DNA of 64,000 bases from Fomes fomentarius (GCA_022606135.1 JABYQN010000001.1:3658001-3722000), one strand, 5' to 3'; counted from the stretch's first letter, positions 1 to 12,756 are shown. Numbers and translations are program-made. Notes: a model not told the origin generated them from the letters alone.

Positions 1-1
1 G

Positions 2-601
2 AATGACTCCACACTCAAGAATGTCCACTGGGCACTCTGCACCGGGGTCTTCGGCAAGCGTGATATCGGTCGGATCGAGCGTGAGTTCCTCGATGTCCTC
101 GACTTCGAACTCTCCGTCTCCGAAGCCGATCTCCTCGCACATCACGACACTATCCTCGCCCTTTCCCGTCCACACCACGCACGCGCACAACACCAACACC
201 TTCACCAAAACAAGCACCACGCGCGTCGCACGAGCTCGCCACTCGGCTCGCGCTGGTCCACCGACTCGAGCGACATGGACGTCGACTCAGAGTCCTCTTT
301 CGACAGCGTGTCTCTTCCACGCACACCCGAGCCTCTCTCCTCAGCCGCGGTGCCGTTCCCCACCAAGGTCGAGCTCGACTTCGCCCCCAACACGCATGCA
401 CACGACGATGCATCGCACGATCACCTGCACGCTCATTCTCATTCGCAATCGCATAACCGTGTCCGCGCTTCCGCGCTGTCCATCCTCCGCTCTTTCCCTC
501 TTCCACAATTCCACTCGTCACAACCACATGTGGCAACGCCCGCGCCGTCGCAGGCATATCGCCATTCACTCGCGCCGCAACCGATGCCCGTCCGCGCATG
601 A
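2..601 (+). CDS. Pho80/Pcl-type cyclin, C-terminal part (5' end outside window)
   Basis: An open frame enters from the left edge and ends at the stop at 599-601, giving 199 residues. The first 50 or so residues match the end of a fungal PCL/Pho80-like cyclin box: the stretch VHWALCTGVFGKRDIGRIE, followed by FLDVLDFELSVSEADLLAHH, is the last helices of the fold, where such cyclins contact a Pho85/Cdk5-type kinase. The remainder is low complexity: a Ser/Asp-rich segment, then a run rich in His (about residues 130-150), then a Pro/Ser tail. Such tails are usual in basidiomycete Pcl homologues and are probably disordered. Frame choice rests on the cyclin motif; other long frames here are shadows. 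The likely role, inferred from the family, is a G1 or nutrient-responsive cyclin partner. The N-terminal half of the cyclin box lies outside the window. Confidence 0.75.
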   Translation, partial: NDSTLKNVHWALCTGVFGKRDIGRIEREFLDVLDFELSVSEADLLAHHDTILALSRPHHARAQHQHLHQNKHHARRTSSPLGSRWSTDSSDMDVDSESSFDSVSLPRTPEPLSSAAVPFPTKVELDFAPNTHAHDDASHDHLHAHSHSQSHNRVRASALSILRSFPLPQFHSSQPHVATPAPSQAYRHSLAPQPMPVRA

Positions 602-1717
602 GCGTGACACCGCGAGCCGGTGCCTTGCTTCCCCCTTCCACATTCTTCTTCGCTGTACAAAACGTTTTTCGCTCGCACCCCCACGCCCGTCGCGAGCGTA
701 ACTTATTCATTCGCATTCTTGCCCACTCGATCCCACGCTCTGATCTACAATACGCTCCTTCGTGCTCTTGCTCTCCCCCCCTCTCCCACCGCATTGTGCA
801 TATCCTTTCTCGCCTTGCGCAGCCCGTGCAATAACTGACACGTCGGCCGCTTCCTTCGCATCCGCATCCTCTCTCTGGCATCTCGCATAGTCATGCGTTC
901 CATTTCTCGTCTATCACATCAATCGCCGCATATATTACGGTATACGGTACTGTACCACTAGCTAAATTGCACATCGAATGACATGACTCATTGAACATCC
1001 AACACCACCCATCGCCGCGTGCGCGAGATTCGGACGACCGGAGCATGGGCAGTATCGCTATCTAGTATTGACTAACTGGTCAACTGTCACTTCCGCAGGG
1101 CAACAGTCACCGGACGACCGGATGCATTCGTCATTCTGAATTTGGACGGTTCGTCACTTTATTCATCAACAGTCGGCCGTTTTGATGGCTCGCTCACGCA
1201 TTTACTCATATAACATGTTATACTTGTCAGCCCATCATGCATATGGCCACCGGGACCAGCCCCAGCCCCAGCCCCGAGCCATCCGCAGTCGCTCGGCCGA
1301 GATGTGGAGTAACAGTTGGCATCGCACCGCACGAGGGCCACCGCGAGCTCCGGAGTACTGAGTGCCGAGTACTTGCGACGTTGGACCAGAGTCTTGGACT
1401 GGTCCTCTTGTGCAGTTGTGCTTACTCAGGCGCCGGGCGATTTCGGCAGTTCGGCAGTTCGGCTGCGGGCCCACCCACTTGAATTGACTGTCACTGTGTC
1501 AGGAGCTGACGCGCGCAGGCTGAGGAAAGGCCAGTCGGACTTGGAGGCTTGATCAGCTCGAGCCTCGAGCATCGCGCTGCGGCAGCGGCAGCGGACGAGG
1601 CTGACACAGTACACTAGGAGCCACTTCAATTGAATGAGTCGCGCAGCTTGGCAAGCGTGAGTGTATTACTGTAGTGACGCCTCACGCGCACGGCTCGGAT
1701 TTCGTGGGCGGACACGA

Positions 1718-1772
1718 CACTCACTACTCACGACACGACTCACCACTCACTACTCACTACTCACCACTCACG
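1718..1772. repeat. degenerate ACTCAC/ACTACTC short tandem repeat
   Basis: About 55 bases built from imperfect repeats of ACTCAC, ACTACTC and CGACACGA. The strand is almost free of G. It is a simple repeat with no coding signal. Confidence 0.8.
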
Positions 1773-1870
1773 ACGGTGGCGGCTGCTGATTCCGACTCGA
1801 GCTCGGACTTGGCTTGTCAATGTCAGGTGGGAGGAGTCATGCCGTGCCGAGCGTCGTTAATATTCCACGC

Positions 1871-1892
1871 CTCCTCCTCCTCCTCCTCCTCC
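1871..1892. repeat. (CTC)n trinucleotide repeat
   Basis: Seven uninterrupted CTC/TCC units within noncoding DNA. Read on the opposite strand it is (GAG)n. Confidence 0.85.
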
Positions 1893-4800
1893 GAGTCCGT
1901 GCTACCCACATCCGCTCCGCGTCCGGCCCCGTCGTACGCGCACTCGGCCACGGCCCATGGGCCACAGTACTTTGTTTGCTTGCGTGTGCGCTCGGGGTTT
2001 CGGAGTCCGGGGCGCGCGAACGGCATCTGGAGAACCCTCGAGCTCTCGGTCTGGTTCCTTCAACTTCCTTTGGACCCTGGGCGCGGCGCGAGTAACTCAG
2101 TAAGTATAGTATACTTGCATCGCGCACGCTGCATTGCCCGGGCCCCGAAGACGATATAGTTCTGGTGCCGTCGCCCCATGACGCGCGCATTGACGACGAC
2201 GATGATGATGTTGCCGTGGACCGTGGTTGACAACGCAGGCAGGTGCAGGGCACGTTGCGTCCTTCGTACCTCCAACGGGCTAGCCTCCCCCCACCCCCCA
2301 GGGCCCACACGCGCCATGTCGGATTTTTAGACGCACACGCACGCAGGTGTCGATTTGTCGCGCGCGCGCCCGCTGTCGGACCCTGCGGGTGAGTAGGTCG
2401 TGCTAAGTGCTAATGTCGCGCTGCGACTGGACTTGCAGACGCGAGGATTCGAAGCAAGTGTTACTCACTAGTCTCGCGCTCGCGGCGTGCGCGCGCGCGC
2501 CTGTCAGGTCCCTGCAAATCAGCACATTTGCAAACATTCGAGCTCACCTCGCTGCGCGCGGCTTGCTATGGCGTCGGCTGGGGTGCGCTCCTTACACGCG
2601 AAGGTGTCCGTCGCTGCTGGGACGTGTCGGCCTCGAGGCGCTGGAATTGGCTCGCGATTGCCCAGTGACATCATTTGGACATCATCGATCGTCGACATTC
2701 ATGACCCCACTAACTCCCGCTCCCGAGGTACATCGAACATCCTTGGCTGAAATCTAATTTGTTGCTCGCCCGAGTCGTCCCTGACCTTGGATTGCAGTTA
2801 CACGCACGCGAACTAGTGGTAGCTAAGTCTGACTTTGACCAGCGTCCAGTGTCCCTTCTTCAGGGAGCCACATATCCAGATGTTGATTCTATTAGGAGCC
2901 ACCATCTCAGCGCGTCATCACGACGTCGCGACACCACTATTGCTGCATCTCAAATAATCTCCCCCCCAGGGGGATTAATGCGCACACATCTACTCAACCG
3001 CAGTGCTGGTGAAGGAGATAGTAGTTACACACCTTCCTGACTCCCGAGTCTCGCGCCATCGCGACCGTCGCGACGACCCAAGCTTAAGCTTGTGTCACTT
3101 CAAGTATGCTTATGGACGCGGTACGCCCCAAAGCTCGAGGTGAGCATGTGGTCATTCGTACATAACGCTTCTCGTCATTCTCGATCTGATTCCCCACACT
3201 CCACCGGATGTCTCTTCGCGCTCGGTTGAGGCACAGCAGTTGTCCCGGGCCTGCACCCATCAGTGAGGTTACTTATCAGGGGTTATCACAGCTTGAAGTG
3301 CCTGTGGAGCTCGAGGCGACCTGAGCGAGTATACTTGTACACCCATGTTCATGACTGCGTAACGCGTCCCTGGCCCGGGTGACAAAGCTGTTGGTTGTGG
3401 TTACTGATTACTCCATCCCGCCGTCTCTCCTCCGTACCATGGTCCACTTCGTTATTCATGGCATGTCGTCACCGACTCATCGACATCGACGCGGCGTGAC
3501 ACTACCCGCTCCTCGCAAGGTCGTGCACCGCACCTCTCTCGATCACGCGATCACAGCGCATGTTTTGCATCATGTAAGTACAGCAGGTGAGTGCGTCTGC
3601 TTCCCAATCGTTTGCAGGATTGGAACCACACTGATCTGATCCCACAGTCCCTCCCCCCACACAGCAGTGTCCGCTCGCCACGGATGCGCGTACGCGAACA
3701 CCAGTGAAACGGCGCGCGTCGGGCGAGCGGAGGCGTAGCCGCGGTCCTTCCAGGTCGCATGCATTGCGAGTTCCAGGATACGAGTCGGAGCTGTTACTGA
3801 CTTAAGCCCTCCCGGCGCCCACCTCAAGCGTTAGAATTCTCCTCTTCGATGAACGCTGGAACGATCGCTTCTCACTTCTCACTTCTCGCTTCTGGCTGCG
3901 AAGGACGGAAGGTACGCAGCAGGTTGGTGCACGTGCGCTCCCGAGGCCGCTGTTGACGCACATATATGCAGGAATCGTTTGGCTTCTGGATGGCGTTCGC
4001 GCGTTTGGGGCATGAACCACCCGGCCCGACTATCCTGTACTGGGGTCTATCAGTACTCGTTACTCGGCCGCCCGTTCGTACGGGGCACCTCGCTCGACAT
4101 TAAGGTAATACGCGTCAGGGTGTAGCATGGAGGTAACGGCGCGCCATCCGTCCCGACCCCGACCCCGACCATCCTGCAGGATCTAATCGCTCGCTCCTGC
4201 AGGAATTATGCCCGGCCCACCGCCCGGCTGTCGCATGGCATGACATACCTGTAACAATAATACGCGTGACACAGAATAAACACACCGGCAAACTGAAGTG
4301 AACATTCACAGCCAACATAGCCATCGCGCCCCGCCCCCGCCACCCCCGGGCCCGGGCCCAAGCGCGGGCATAGCGCTCCGCGTTCGAAGGGCCGATGGGG
4401 CGAGCAGCCTCAACGCCGTCTAGTCAGTCCATCGCTCGCTTAGGAACGAGAGCGAGCGGTGCCCGCGCAGTGTCGCAGCCCATTCAAGTTCAAAGTTTCG
4501 ACGCCCGTCGCCCGTCGAACGATCTGTGGCCGACGGCCGTGCAGGTGAATCATGAATTTCCGCACTGGCAGTGGCAGCAATCCGGGTACTTACATGATGG
4601 CACGTCCGTTCTGCGCTCAGCGTCTGGCAAACGCTCAGTGATTCCGTGATGGAGCAATGGGGCGACTGGAGGACCCTTGAGGATTATATCATATGGAGTT
4701 CATATGGAATTCAGAAGTTACAGTACATACCACTGGCCGTGACGGTTGCGGTGGGCACCCACGTCCGTCGCTTGGTCGTCGTTGGCCTCTGCCCCGGTGA

Positions 4801-6048
4801 TTGCGCGCGAACGCGCCCCCGAGAGGAGAGAAGAGAAGAATGATCCCGAGGCGGACTGTGGTGCGTGCGCGTGTGAGTGTGGGTCGGTGGCCGTGCGGGC
4901 GTGTTCAAAGTTCCCGTTCTGCAAATTGTTCGTGGTTTCATGATAGAACGACGTCGACAAACGAGAATCGAGGGCTGTCCATTCAGCTTCTTCGGCGCGA
5001 GCCACAGAGAGCAGAAAGAAGAATGATTTACAAGACCGCGAGACACGATACATGATGTTCTTCTCGGCGGCCCCGGGGAGGAAGCCACGTCGGGCGGCTG
5101 TGCTACAAACTTGCTGATCGGTGTTTGGCAAGGGTGCAGCGAGCTGCGAGAGATGCAGGTGTTTGAATCAGCGGGGACTTCTGCCACGTCTGGGTGGCAG
5201 TGGCACCTAAACGGGCCGTGCATACGTGCTTCTTCTCCTACGTCTGCGCGCTCTAGCACTTCGTATGGCTGTCCTGCGCGCGCACGCCGTGCGAGGCGAG
5301 ATGCAGAGCATGCGCGTTGAAGTCGGGCAGGCAGTAGTCTTGAGGCGAGGAAATGTCAACGTCGTTGTCATTCGGTTGCTGTATTGGAGGTTACGGCAGT
5401 GGACAGCGACATGCCACGCCCGGTGTCCAGTATCCAGTGTTCAGAGCGAGCCCGGTGACCGCGCTACACTACCACTTGTTGTCAGCGTGACTTGACATGA
5501 TAGTAGCGATATGATCTTGAGCCGAAGACTCACCTGCCTCTTGACGGTTCGACGCACAGCGAATACTGAACGTCCAACGCTGCACAGCCATCCACAGCCT
5601 TCCCGACCCAGCACGTCCGAGACAGGCGCTAGAGCGAGTTGTTATGCACTCCTGTCGGCGGTCAGTTCGACCGTGCGCATTGATTTCGCAGCCCGTTGCG
5701 GGGGGTCTCCTAATCAGTGATCAATGTTAGTATTTAGTACGCCCACGTCAGCGTTCACGATGAAGTCGGGCCCGGGGAACATGGGCGGGTTGATCAGCAA
5801 ACTTTGCCTGGAACGTTTGTCAGCGGTGCTCCTTGATCTGTTTCGTGGGAGGCATCGGCTCGTCCACCAGATGACAGTCAGTGTGTAGTTGATAGACCAC
5901 CCACTGGCAGGAAAAGCGATTCGTGTATGACCAGCGATTTGGCACGCCACGATCTACAACGTACGCCAACTACACCGCAGGTCAACGTAACGTAGTGCTC
6001 GAACTCGAGGGCCGATCCGAGGTGCGGCGGATCGTAATACCCGACCTT

Positions 6049-8192
6049 TCACAACGCCCCCGAAGCCAGCCATCGGTTCGCCATAGCAAGGGATCGCTCG
6101 GGTTGGTCGTAAGGTGCCTGCCAAAGGCACATTCAACGATCAGGGAAGAACTGCGAGGTGAAAACACAGTGACATATCTCACCAGATGGCCTGCACTGTC
6201 AATCGTAGCAAACGTCAGCCCTCCACCACTCCTCGTCCAGCCTGCGACTTGTCCGTCAACGTGCCAGTCCCTCTTCGGGGCATTCTTGTACTCGTCTACC
6301 GAAGTCCACTCAAGTGCGAGGGTCACACGTTCGTTCGCGAGCTTCAAAGTGACAGACAGTGGTGAGCCACCGTGCTGGGACAAGTAGTAACATGAACGAA
6401 GTCGTACGTACCCAGCTACCCGCAAAGTCGTTCGTTCCCGCGTATATGAGCACACGCACCCCGCGCTCGAGGAGGGCGGCGAGGTAATCCTCCGCGCGGA
6501 AGTTGAAGAAATCCGAATTGCGTGCGAAGCGCTCGTTCAGGCTATCGTCGCTGAGTGAGTAGTTTACACGGCTTGGATCGACGCCGAGCGTTGCTTGAAT
6601 GTCGGGGCGATTCAAGAACGCTGAGATGTCCCTGGGGTTGTGATTCACTTTGATTGAAAGTGTGGGGCGTGTAGAACGGGAGGAAGACGCACTTGATGAT
6701 AGGATAGCACTCTTCCAGTGCAGGATTTCCATGGCTATGGCGTATGGCGAGTCAGTCCAAGTCGTACTGGACAGCGCATACCGCGCTCACCAAGGTCTCG
6801 TTGCATCGTACATGTTGTATTCTGCCCCCTTGTAAGTCACTGAGACGCTGTAGGTACTCAAGTACTCACGGTCGAACCCTGAGATCCACCCAAATGCCTC
6901 ATTGCAGAAGTTCCAAGCCGCAGTGCACTCGATGTCGTCGTAGATATCACGACAACCCGCCTTGATCCTCTTCGCACAGCGCGGGACCAACCCTTTCATG
7001 CGGACGCACTCACTGGTGGACTCGTCAGGTTTAGAAAAGGAGGGCGGATCAAACGTTTGGAGACACACGAGATGCTGCGCTGGAACGGGAATTTCTGCTG
7101 AGTGCACTGCATGTCGTAGTGGGAGAGTACGTTCTGGAACAAGTCCGTTCCGCCATTGCCTAGCACCGGCACGAGTGAGTCTACAGAGGCGACAAGAGGG
7201 ACCGTCGCGAACCTATCATGACGGAGCTCAGGTTGATGGGTGTTATCCCGCGCTTGACGAGCTCTGCGTTTTGGTCAAGTACAGCCGAAGCGTATACAGG
7301 CAGATATCGGCCCTACGAAAGCAAATAGTCTTTTCAGATTATGCGATGAACGAGAGTGCAGATATTGGCTCACAGCGTAAGACTCTCCTGTCATATGGAA
7401 CTGTGTGCCCCGGAACTTCGTGAAGTGTTCAAAGAACACGACGACAAAGGCTGCGATATCATCTGCTGCCTCCAGCGTTGAGCCCTGTTCCGTCCTTGTC
7501 AATGTGTCATGTTAATCACGTAGACAAGAAGACGACATACCACTTTTTCTCCGTAGTCGGCATACGAGAAGCCGACGCCAACAGGCTGGTCGATGAAAAG
7601 AAGATGTTGGCATTTTCGTTCCATCCGTAGTCAAAGCGCTCGGTCGTGTTGGGACCCGTCACTCGGCACGGGCCTGCTCTCTTGTAAGTAAGAAAGGCCT
7701 ACGTGGCATGGCAGAAGACGCGTCCCTACCAAGTTCCATAAAGAGACCCAGAGCAGAAGACCCGCCGGGTCCGCCGTTCGTCCACAGGAGGACATCGTCC
7801 GTATCGGGATCTCGTCTACTTTCGAAGAAGTAGAAGAAGAGATGGCGAGCTTGGGTGTCGATGTATCCCGTGTAAGCCCTGTACGCGTGAAGGTAGGTCA
7901 GCACCTTGAGCTCTTGAGAAGCTACGTCTACTTACCGTACTCCACCGTCGCAGAACTGAGACTGCTTGATACGCACACTGTGTTTCGGAAAGTAGGGATG
8001 CGTCAGGGTCGAGTACTGGGACGCCTGTAGAATGTGCAGATGCTCGAGAGGTTTGAAGGCCACTGTGTCGATATTGTCGGGTGCGGCATGAGTCACCGGC
8101 GCTGGCACAGGAGATTGAGCTGCGCCCTCCTGGCATGCTGCAATGACTCGGAAGATGACTAGAGCGGCAGCCCAAAAGCATTTGAAAAGCAT
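6049..8192 (-). CDS. secreted S10-family serine carboxypeptidase, at least six introns, one apparent frameshift
   Basis: Peptidase family S10 removes C-terminal amino acids in the secretory pathway, vacuole or medium. The start at 8192 gives a hydrophobic signal peptide of about 25 residues ending near CQEGAAQS. Family landmarks appear in order across short exons: [18 protein letters not shown] and [17 protein letters not shown] (oxyanion-hole region, around 7740-7870), [11 protein letters not shown], then FHMTGESYA joined to [12 protein letters not shown] with the nucleophile Ser in GESYA (about 7390), [11 protein letters not shown] carrying the candidate catalytic Asp (about 6430), and [11 protein letters not shown] with the catalytic His (about 6210). 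After an intron, [19 protein letters not shown] ends at the TGA at 6049-6051. Near 7594-7602 the frame of NANIFF and the frame of the following [14 protein letters not shown] differ by two extra bases, with no room for an intron. The gene may therefore be damaged, or the sequence may hold an error. The Asp motif is also unusual: YAGDxD is the common form. Confidence 0.85.
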
Positions 8193-9979
8193 ATCGAGCC
8201 GTTGCGATGGTTTTTAAACGTGTGCGGCTTTCTTGTTCGTTGAAGTTCTCGGATGATGGCAGCGCAAAAGGTGTTGAGGAACGTCGGATTGTCCCTCGGG
8301 TCCGCCGCCCGCAGTTCACCGCAGTGGCTCGGAGTCAAGCTTAGTCCGCTGGCAGCAGGCTGAGGTTCCGCAGCGTATGAGGAAGGAGCTTCGCCTTCCC
8401 CAGCCGGGCGGACAGTGTGTGCTTGGGCTATACTAGCAAGTGACAGTACTCTGGACACCATACTTACTAGTTTCGACGCGATGAGTCACGCGTTACTTTA
8501 ATGCTGATTATGTGGTAGGCGCCTGGGCTGCAGTGGCAACATTTCTACTCAATTTCCTCTTCAGTCCATCGATTTTCCTGAAGCTACTCATCCAGACCAC
8601 ACTGACATGTTGGCTAAATACAGGCGATTGCAGGTGGGGTTTCCCAGTCTGAGGTTGCCCCTCCGGCAATCAGTTCTTCTGTTGTCCTAGTTCCATCTTC
8701 ACAACTTCTATCTTACCTTGCTCCAGACATGTGAAGCGTGCTTATTGACCAAAGTCTGGGCTGGATCACCTAACAGTAACTCACAACATCGGCGCAGAAG
8801 TAGCTCCCGGGCCCCCAGGCAGACATTGGGCGGGCCTACTGACAAACGGGTGGACGGCCCCACGCGCAGAAGGAGCATGTCCAGAGCTTCATTGTACGTA
8901 CCCGACATGCGCTGGTTTGCATAGTCACATTGGGTCCAACGGCGTGAGATTGGACCTTCCTGTCTCTAGGGCGCAGAACTACCTACCACTATCTAGCTAG
9001 TGCCAGTGGTAGGAAATCGACAGGCGGTGGGGACCATTGTCAAAGCAGTGGAATCATCGACGAACTCTCGCCAGAAGGCTACCGTGACAGCGTGGGCCGC
9101 GGGGGCTTGAACAGAGGTGTAGTATTACACGGGCTTTGACATGAATAGATGTGTTGGCATCACACCTCTAAGCACTCAGTTAGAGTTGGAAAGATACGAA
9201 AGGATGATGATGGAGAACACTTCTTTGGCTGCGACTTTGGCAGATTGTGATTGAATCTGAACTTAATCCGTGCACGGTGGCTGTTCATGCATTCATGGTG
9301 CAAAGGACGTGCATGATGCAGTGGACAAGAAGGGACCGGTACTAGTTCTCTGATGAATTCAAGAAGCTTTTTGATGTCAATAACTGAGTCCGCGGAAGCC
9401 ATTTGCACTGCCTACTTAGTCAAAGCCAAAATCATCCCTCATAACTTGTTACTCCGTTGTGCAAGTACAATCTCATTCCCACTGATGCAGCACGGTATAA
9501 GTAGTATAGGACAGCCATAACAAAAGAGGTCGCCAGGAAGTACAGGCCCTCCCAATCGGAGTGCATGCGGTATACATAGTCGAGACTCTTGGTCCCATGC
9601 ATTGACTCTAAATCTCGGATACTATACCATCTTGTTGAAAAGGAGGCTGTCACGGCGAGAAAAGAGTGCAACACGATGGCACTACGCCGCTGTGATCACA
9701 AGCTGATAAAGTTATTCACCTTGAGTTCAATCAAACTGTCGGTGTTTTTTTTACACGAATAGCTAAGCCGGATTGATTTTGCCGTGCATACATCCCCTAA
9801 GTGGCATAGAAGAACTGAGTTAGTGCGGACGTCCGTGAAAGTTAGAGTTCTCAACTTTGCGCCGCAGCTGAGGGCTGCTCCAAAGATTCGTCCTAAGTCC
9901 GACACAGCCGCCTGGCGGACACTATATATCTTTCATCGTCTGCTCACATATCCGGGTATCCCACTCTACATGCGCACCC
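8193..9979. other. intergenic region upstream of the carboxypeptidase and DUF6533 genes
   Basis: No convincing gene seen. It contains the 5' flanks of two divergent genes. A perfect 9-bp inverted repeat (8982-8990 with 9005-9013) flanks a 14-base spacer that includes CTAGCTAG. Short minus-strand frames near 8160-8460 and 9160-9670 show no domain and no coherent exon chain. Confidence 0.5.
9923..9929 (+). promoter_or_regulatory. TATA-like element of the DUF6533 gene
   Basis: TATATAT lies 50-57 bases upstream of the chosen ATG at 9980, a plausible core-promoter distance for a fungal gene with a short 5' UTR. Confidence 0.4.
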
Positions 9980-11664
9980 ATGTCTAACAACTCACAGACT
10001 GCACAGATAATATCGGAGTACGACAGTATGTAAGTTGATTTGTGCAAGTCATGTGGCAGCCGTCCTGGCATTGAACGTTGAACGTTGACTCGTGGCCAGT
10101 CAAGTTGAACTTTACGTTTCAACTACTCTAGTGTGTCAGTTCACCTTCTTTGCTGATCCGGAGTTTCAGCTAACTATCCAGGAATCTACTAGGTGTGTTG
10201 GCATACGAGTATGCCATTACGTTGGATCGCGAGGTGGAGCTCTTTTGGAAGGAGAGACCCACTGCGTCGGCCGTGATATTCTTCATCAACCGGTACTTGG
10301 CTCTTGCAGCCAACACAATGGGTCTCCCTTTCTCCGATCCGACTACATATAAGGTGATCCCTCTCGAGAGTCCCTAATTTGCAAAGTCCTCACACTTACA
10401 TCATATCGGCTTATAGGGGTGAGGTTATTTCACTGACCGCACGGTCGTTTGCTTATTACCATCAGTTGCGCAGCAGTGAACTATACGGAAGGCATCCTAG
10501 TATTGATTCAATATATTCCGTGGGGTAGTAAGTAGTCTCACTTTTTTTACCCCTATTCCAACGCATGCTGAGCAGGACTTAATGACCCCCAGTCTTCTCT
10601 GCCCTCAGAGCATACGCGCTCAGCACGGGAATGTTCTGGCAATCACCTCTCGCGATTTTGATTCTCTTATTATCACTCGTGCCGACTGTTGTCAATGCAG
10701 TAAGTGTCTAGTAACTCCATCATCGTTACACTGTACGTCATAATACACCACGCAGGTTGACGTGGGCCATTACATCATCACTGCTGATTCTGACGGATGC
10801 ACCATCACTACCAACTTGTCTGACAACATCGAGGATGAGTATGTCACAGATACAACTCTTGTTCAAGAACGTTTGAACTGATGCGAGATCTTTTCAAGCT
10901 GTATGAAATTTCTCCTGCTAGAGCTCAAACTAGCCACTGACGGCGGTTGCTTCTAGTCACTATCATTTGTAGGGTCTGTCTACTGGCATCAGACCTCCTG
11001 GTCATGGCCATCACCTGGAATGCGACATATAGGACGAGGCGGGTTGCTCGAGCCCTTGGTCATAATACTTCACTTTCGGGTATACTTTTCAGAGACGGTC
11101 AGTGCCTGCAAACCTGAGCCTTTCTCTCTAAACTGCCTATGCTCAACCTCACTCAGGCGCAATCTACTTCATGTATGTGCCAGAGTCCACTACTCTACGT
11201 GCAGCAGTACATCAACTATTATGGCAGCATTCTTGGAATTATGAACGTCCTTCACCTAAGTTTCTCCTTGGCTTCGGTAAGCATATTCAACCAGTCATAT
11301 TAAAGGTCTGTTATAATCCGTAATACCACAGTTCTTCGACCTCTTGGCCGCTGGCGGCAACCACACAAGCGCAATCATCTTGTTTGAGGAACCGTATGGG
11401 TCACTGTGCTACCGTACTGTCTAGGTGTCCTAATCAAGCCGTCATTTTAGCGCAACCGCAATCCTGATATCAAGATTCCTCATGGATCTTCAGGAGGCCA
11501 ACAAAGTCGCCATTGACCAACATTCTCAAGTATCCTCGTTCGAGAGTCTCAAGTTCAACCGGATCATCGGTTCACTGGGCTCATCGCTTCCGACCCCCGG
11601 GGAAAATTCGTGTGCATCAAGCGACCAGGGCAATGACGGAAAGATGGAGACGGAAATACAGTGA
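9980..11664 (+). CDS. DUF6533-domain multi-spanning membrane protein
   Basis: The chain starts with MSNNSQTAQIISEYDS at 9980. It reaches the family hallmark LAYEYAITLDREVELFWKE at about 10190-10250, followed by ASAVIFFINRYLALAAN. That pairing, a first transmembrane helix then a D-R-E-V-E-L-x-W loop, is what defines DUF6533 proteins, a large Agaricomycete-specific family of about seven helices and unknown function. Later exons give further hydrophobic helices: FWQSPLAILILLLSLVPTVV (about 10630-10690), VCLLASDLLVMAITW (about 10975) and ATAILISRFLMDL (about 11455). The last exon ends in a polar tail with stop at 11662-11664. Introns are 50-70 bases. The joins around 10020-10190 are uncertain because no single GT-AG choice keeps every hallmark in frame. 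Family size and lack of known substrates leave the function open; a role as receptor or transporter is speculation. Confidence 0.75.
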
Positions 11665-12756
11665 TTGTGCTCCAGCCCTCTGCGTAGAGGTACTAATACA
11701 TATTACTCGTGCCCGGGTTCGGCCCAGATCTGGCCCAGTTAGAAGTGGCTGTAGAGCTGAAAAATATTTGGATCTAAAACTGTGTTGTTATGCCGCCGAT
11801 AGCTGTAGTCTCCTTCTGTGCGCCCATGTATCAGTGAAGGAACAAATGGGATTATGCTTCGACTTGCTTGTGGTAGCTTCGGGCCTCTATGGTCGTTCGT
11901 GCAGTTTACTCAGTGGCTGGTGATTAGTCAATCTCAGTCAATGTACTCACTTCCTGGTGTAAAGCTGGGGCTGCAATTGACCGGGTTTATCTAGTGCGAG
12001 AGCAACCGGTGAATGAACGAACAGGATTCTCCTGCGAATGGCCAGTGTGCACGTGACCGTGGCGCCTACCTCTCCCAGGCTTCTCCCAGTCCGACTCCCA
12101 CTTAGTTTCCACAATTCCACTCGGATCCAACCACCTCGCTGTCTGGTTTCGGCGTACTTGCGTTGTCACCGTCACCAACATCAATAATATTGTGGCAGCC
12201 TAGGCACTCAGTTGAACTCTAGATAGACCGTACACAGCGATCTTCGGCCAACAGGCTTCCAGGTTCATGCCACGAGAACTTGAAGGTCGACCTCTTTTCT
12301 ATTCCCACAGCCCGCTCTCATTTCACGGACGAGAAACCTGCAGCACACGCGCAGCCTGTGGACGTCAACTGTCTTCCAGCGACCATGACACTGCAGAAGC
12401 GTGCGGGTCCGACTCTTTCGTATCTTTTTCGTTCTCTACCATCGACATGGCGGGAAGTCGCGCAAAGTCCAGCGCGCCGAACGAAGTGAATCAAGTCGAT
12501 CAAGTACAAGGTCCTATGTCGAAGGTAGTACAAGAGTGGTCGTATCATGCTACAAGGGTACCCTACGGCTCGAAGAGTCCTGAATGGTTCGTGCTAATCC
12601 ACAACGTACAACAACATCGCAGTTCGTTAGTGTCCGTGCATCAGCTGGTGAGTCCATGATCAAATGTCCGTATTCCTTCTGTCGTGGCGTCGTGCGGGAC
12701 CCAAGATCCATTCTTCATTCAGTGCCCGTGTTACGCTGGGCGGTGCGCGGTGCGGC
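11665..12756. other. intergenic, convergent gene ends
   Basis: The interval lies between the 3' ends of the DUF6533 gene and the Kre9-like gene. I see no supported gene. Several overlapping short frames at 12270-12660 lack domains and contradict each other in strand. Confidence 0.5.

Larger units (their letters stand above)
602..6048. other. gene-poor interval between two convergent genes
   Basis: About 5.4 kb in which I find no reading frame with a recognisable domain or a coherent series of short-intron exons. The frames that are open are short, overlap on several strands, and read as Arg/Ser/Ala-rich low complexity typical of GC-rich noncoding DNA. The left neighbour (cyclin) and the right neighbour (carboxypeptidase) both end into this interval, so no protein-gene promoter is required here. 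It holds two simple repeats, listed separately. A noncoding RNA or a rapidly evolving short gene cannot be excluded. Confidence 0.5.
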
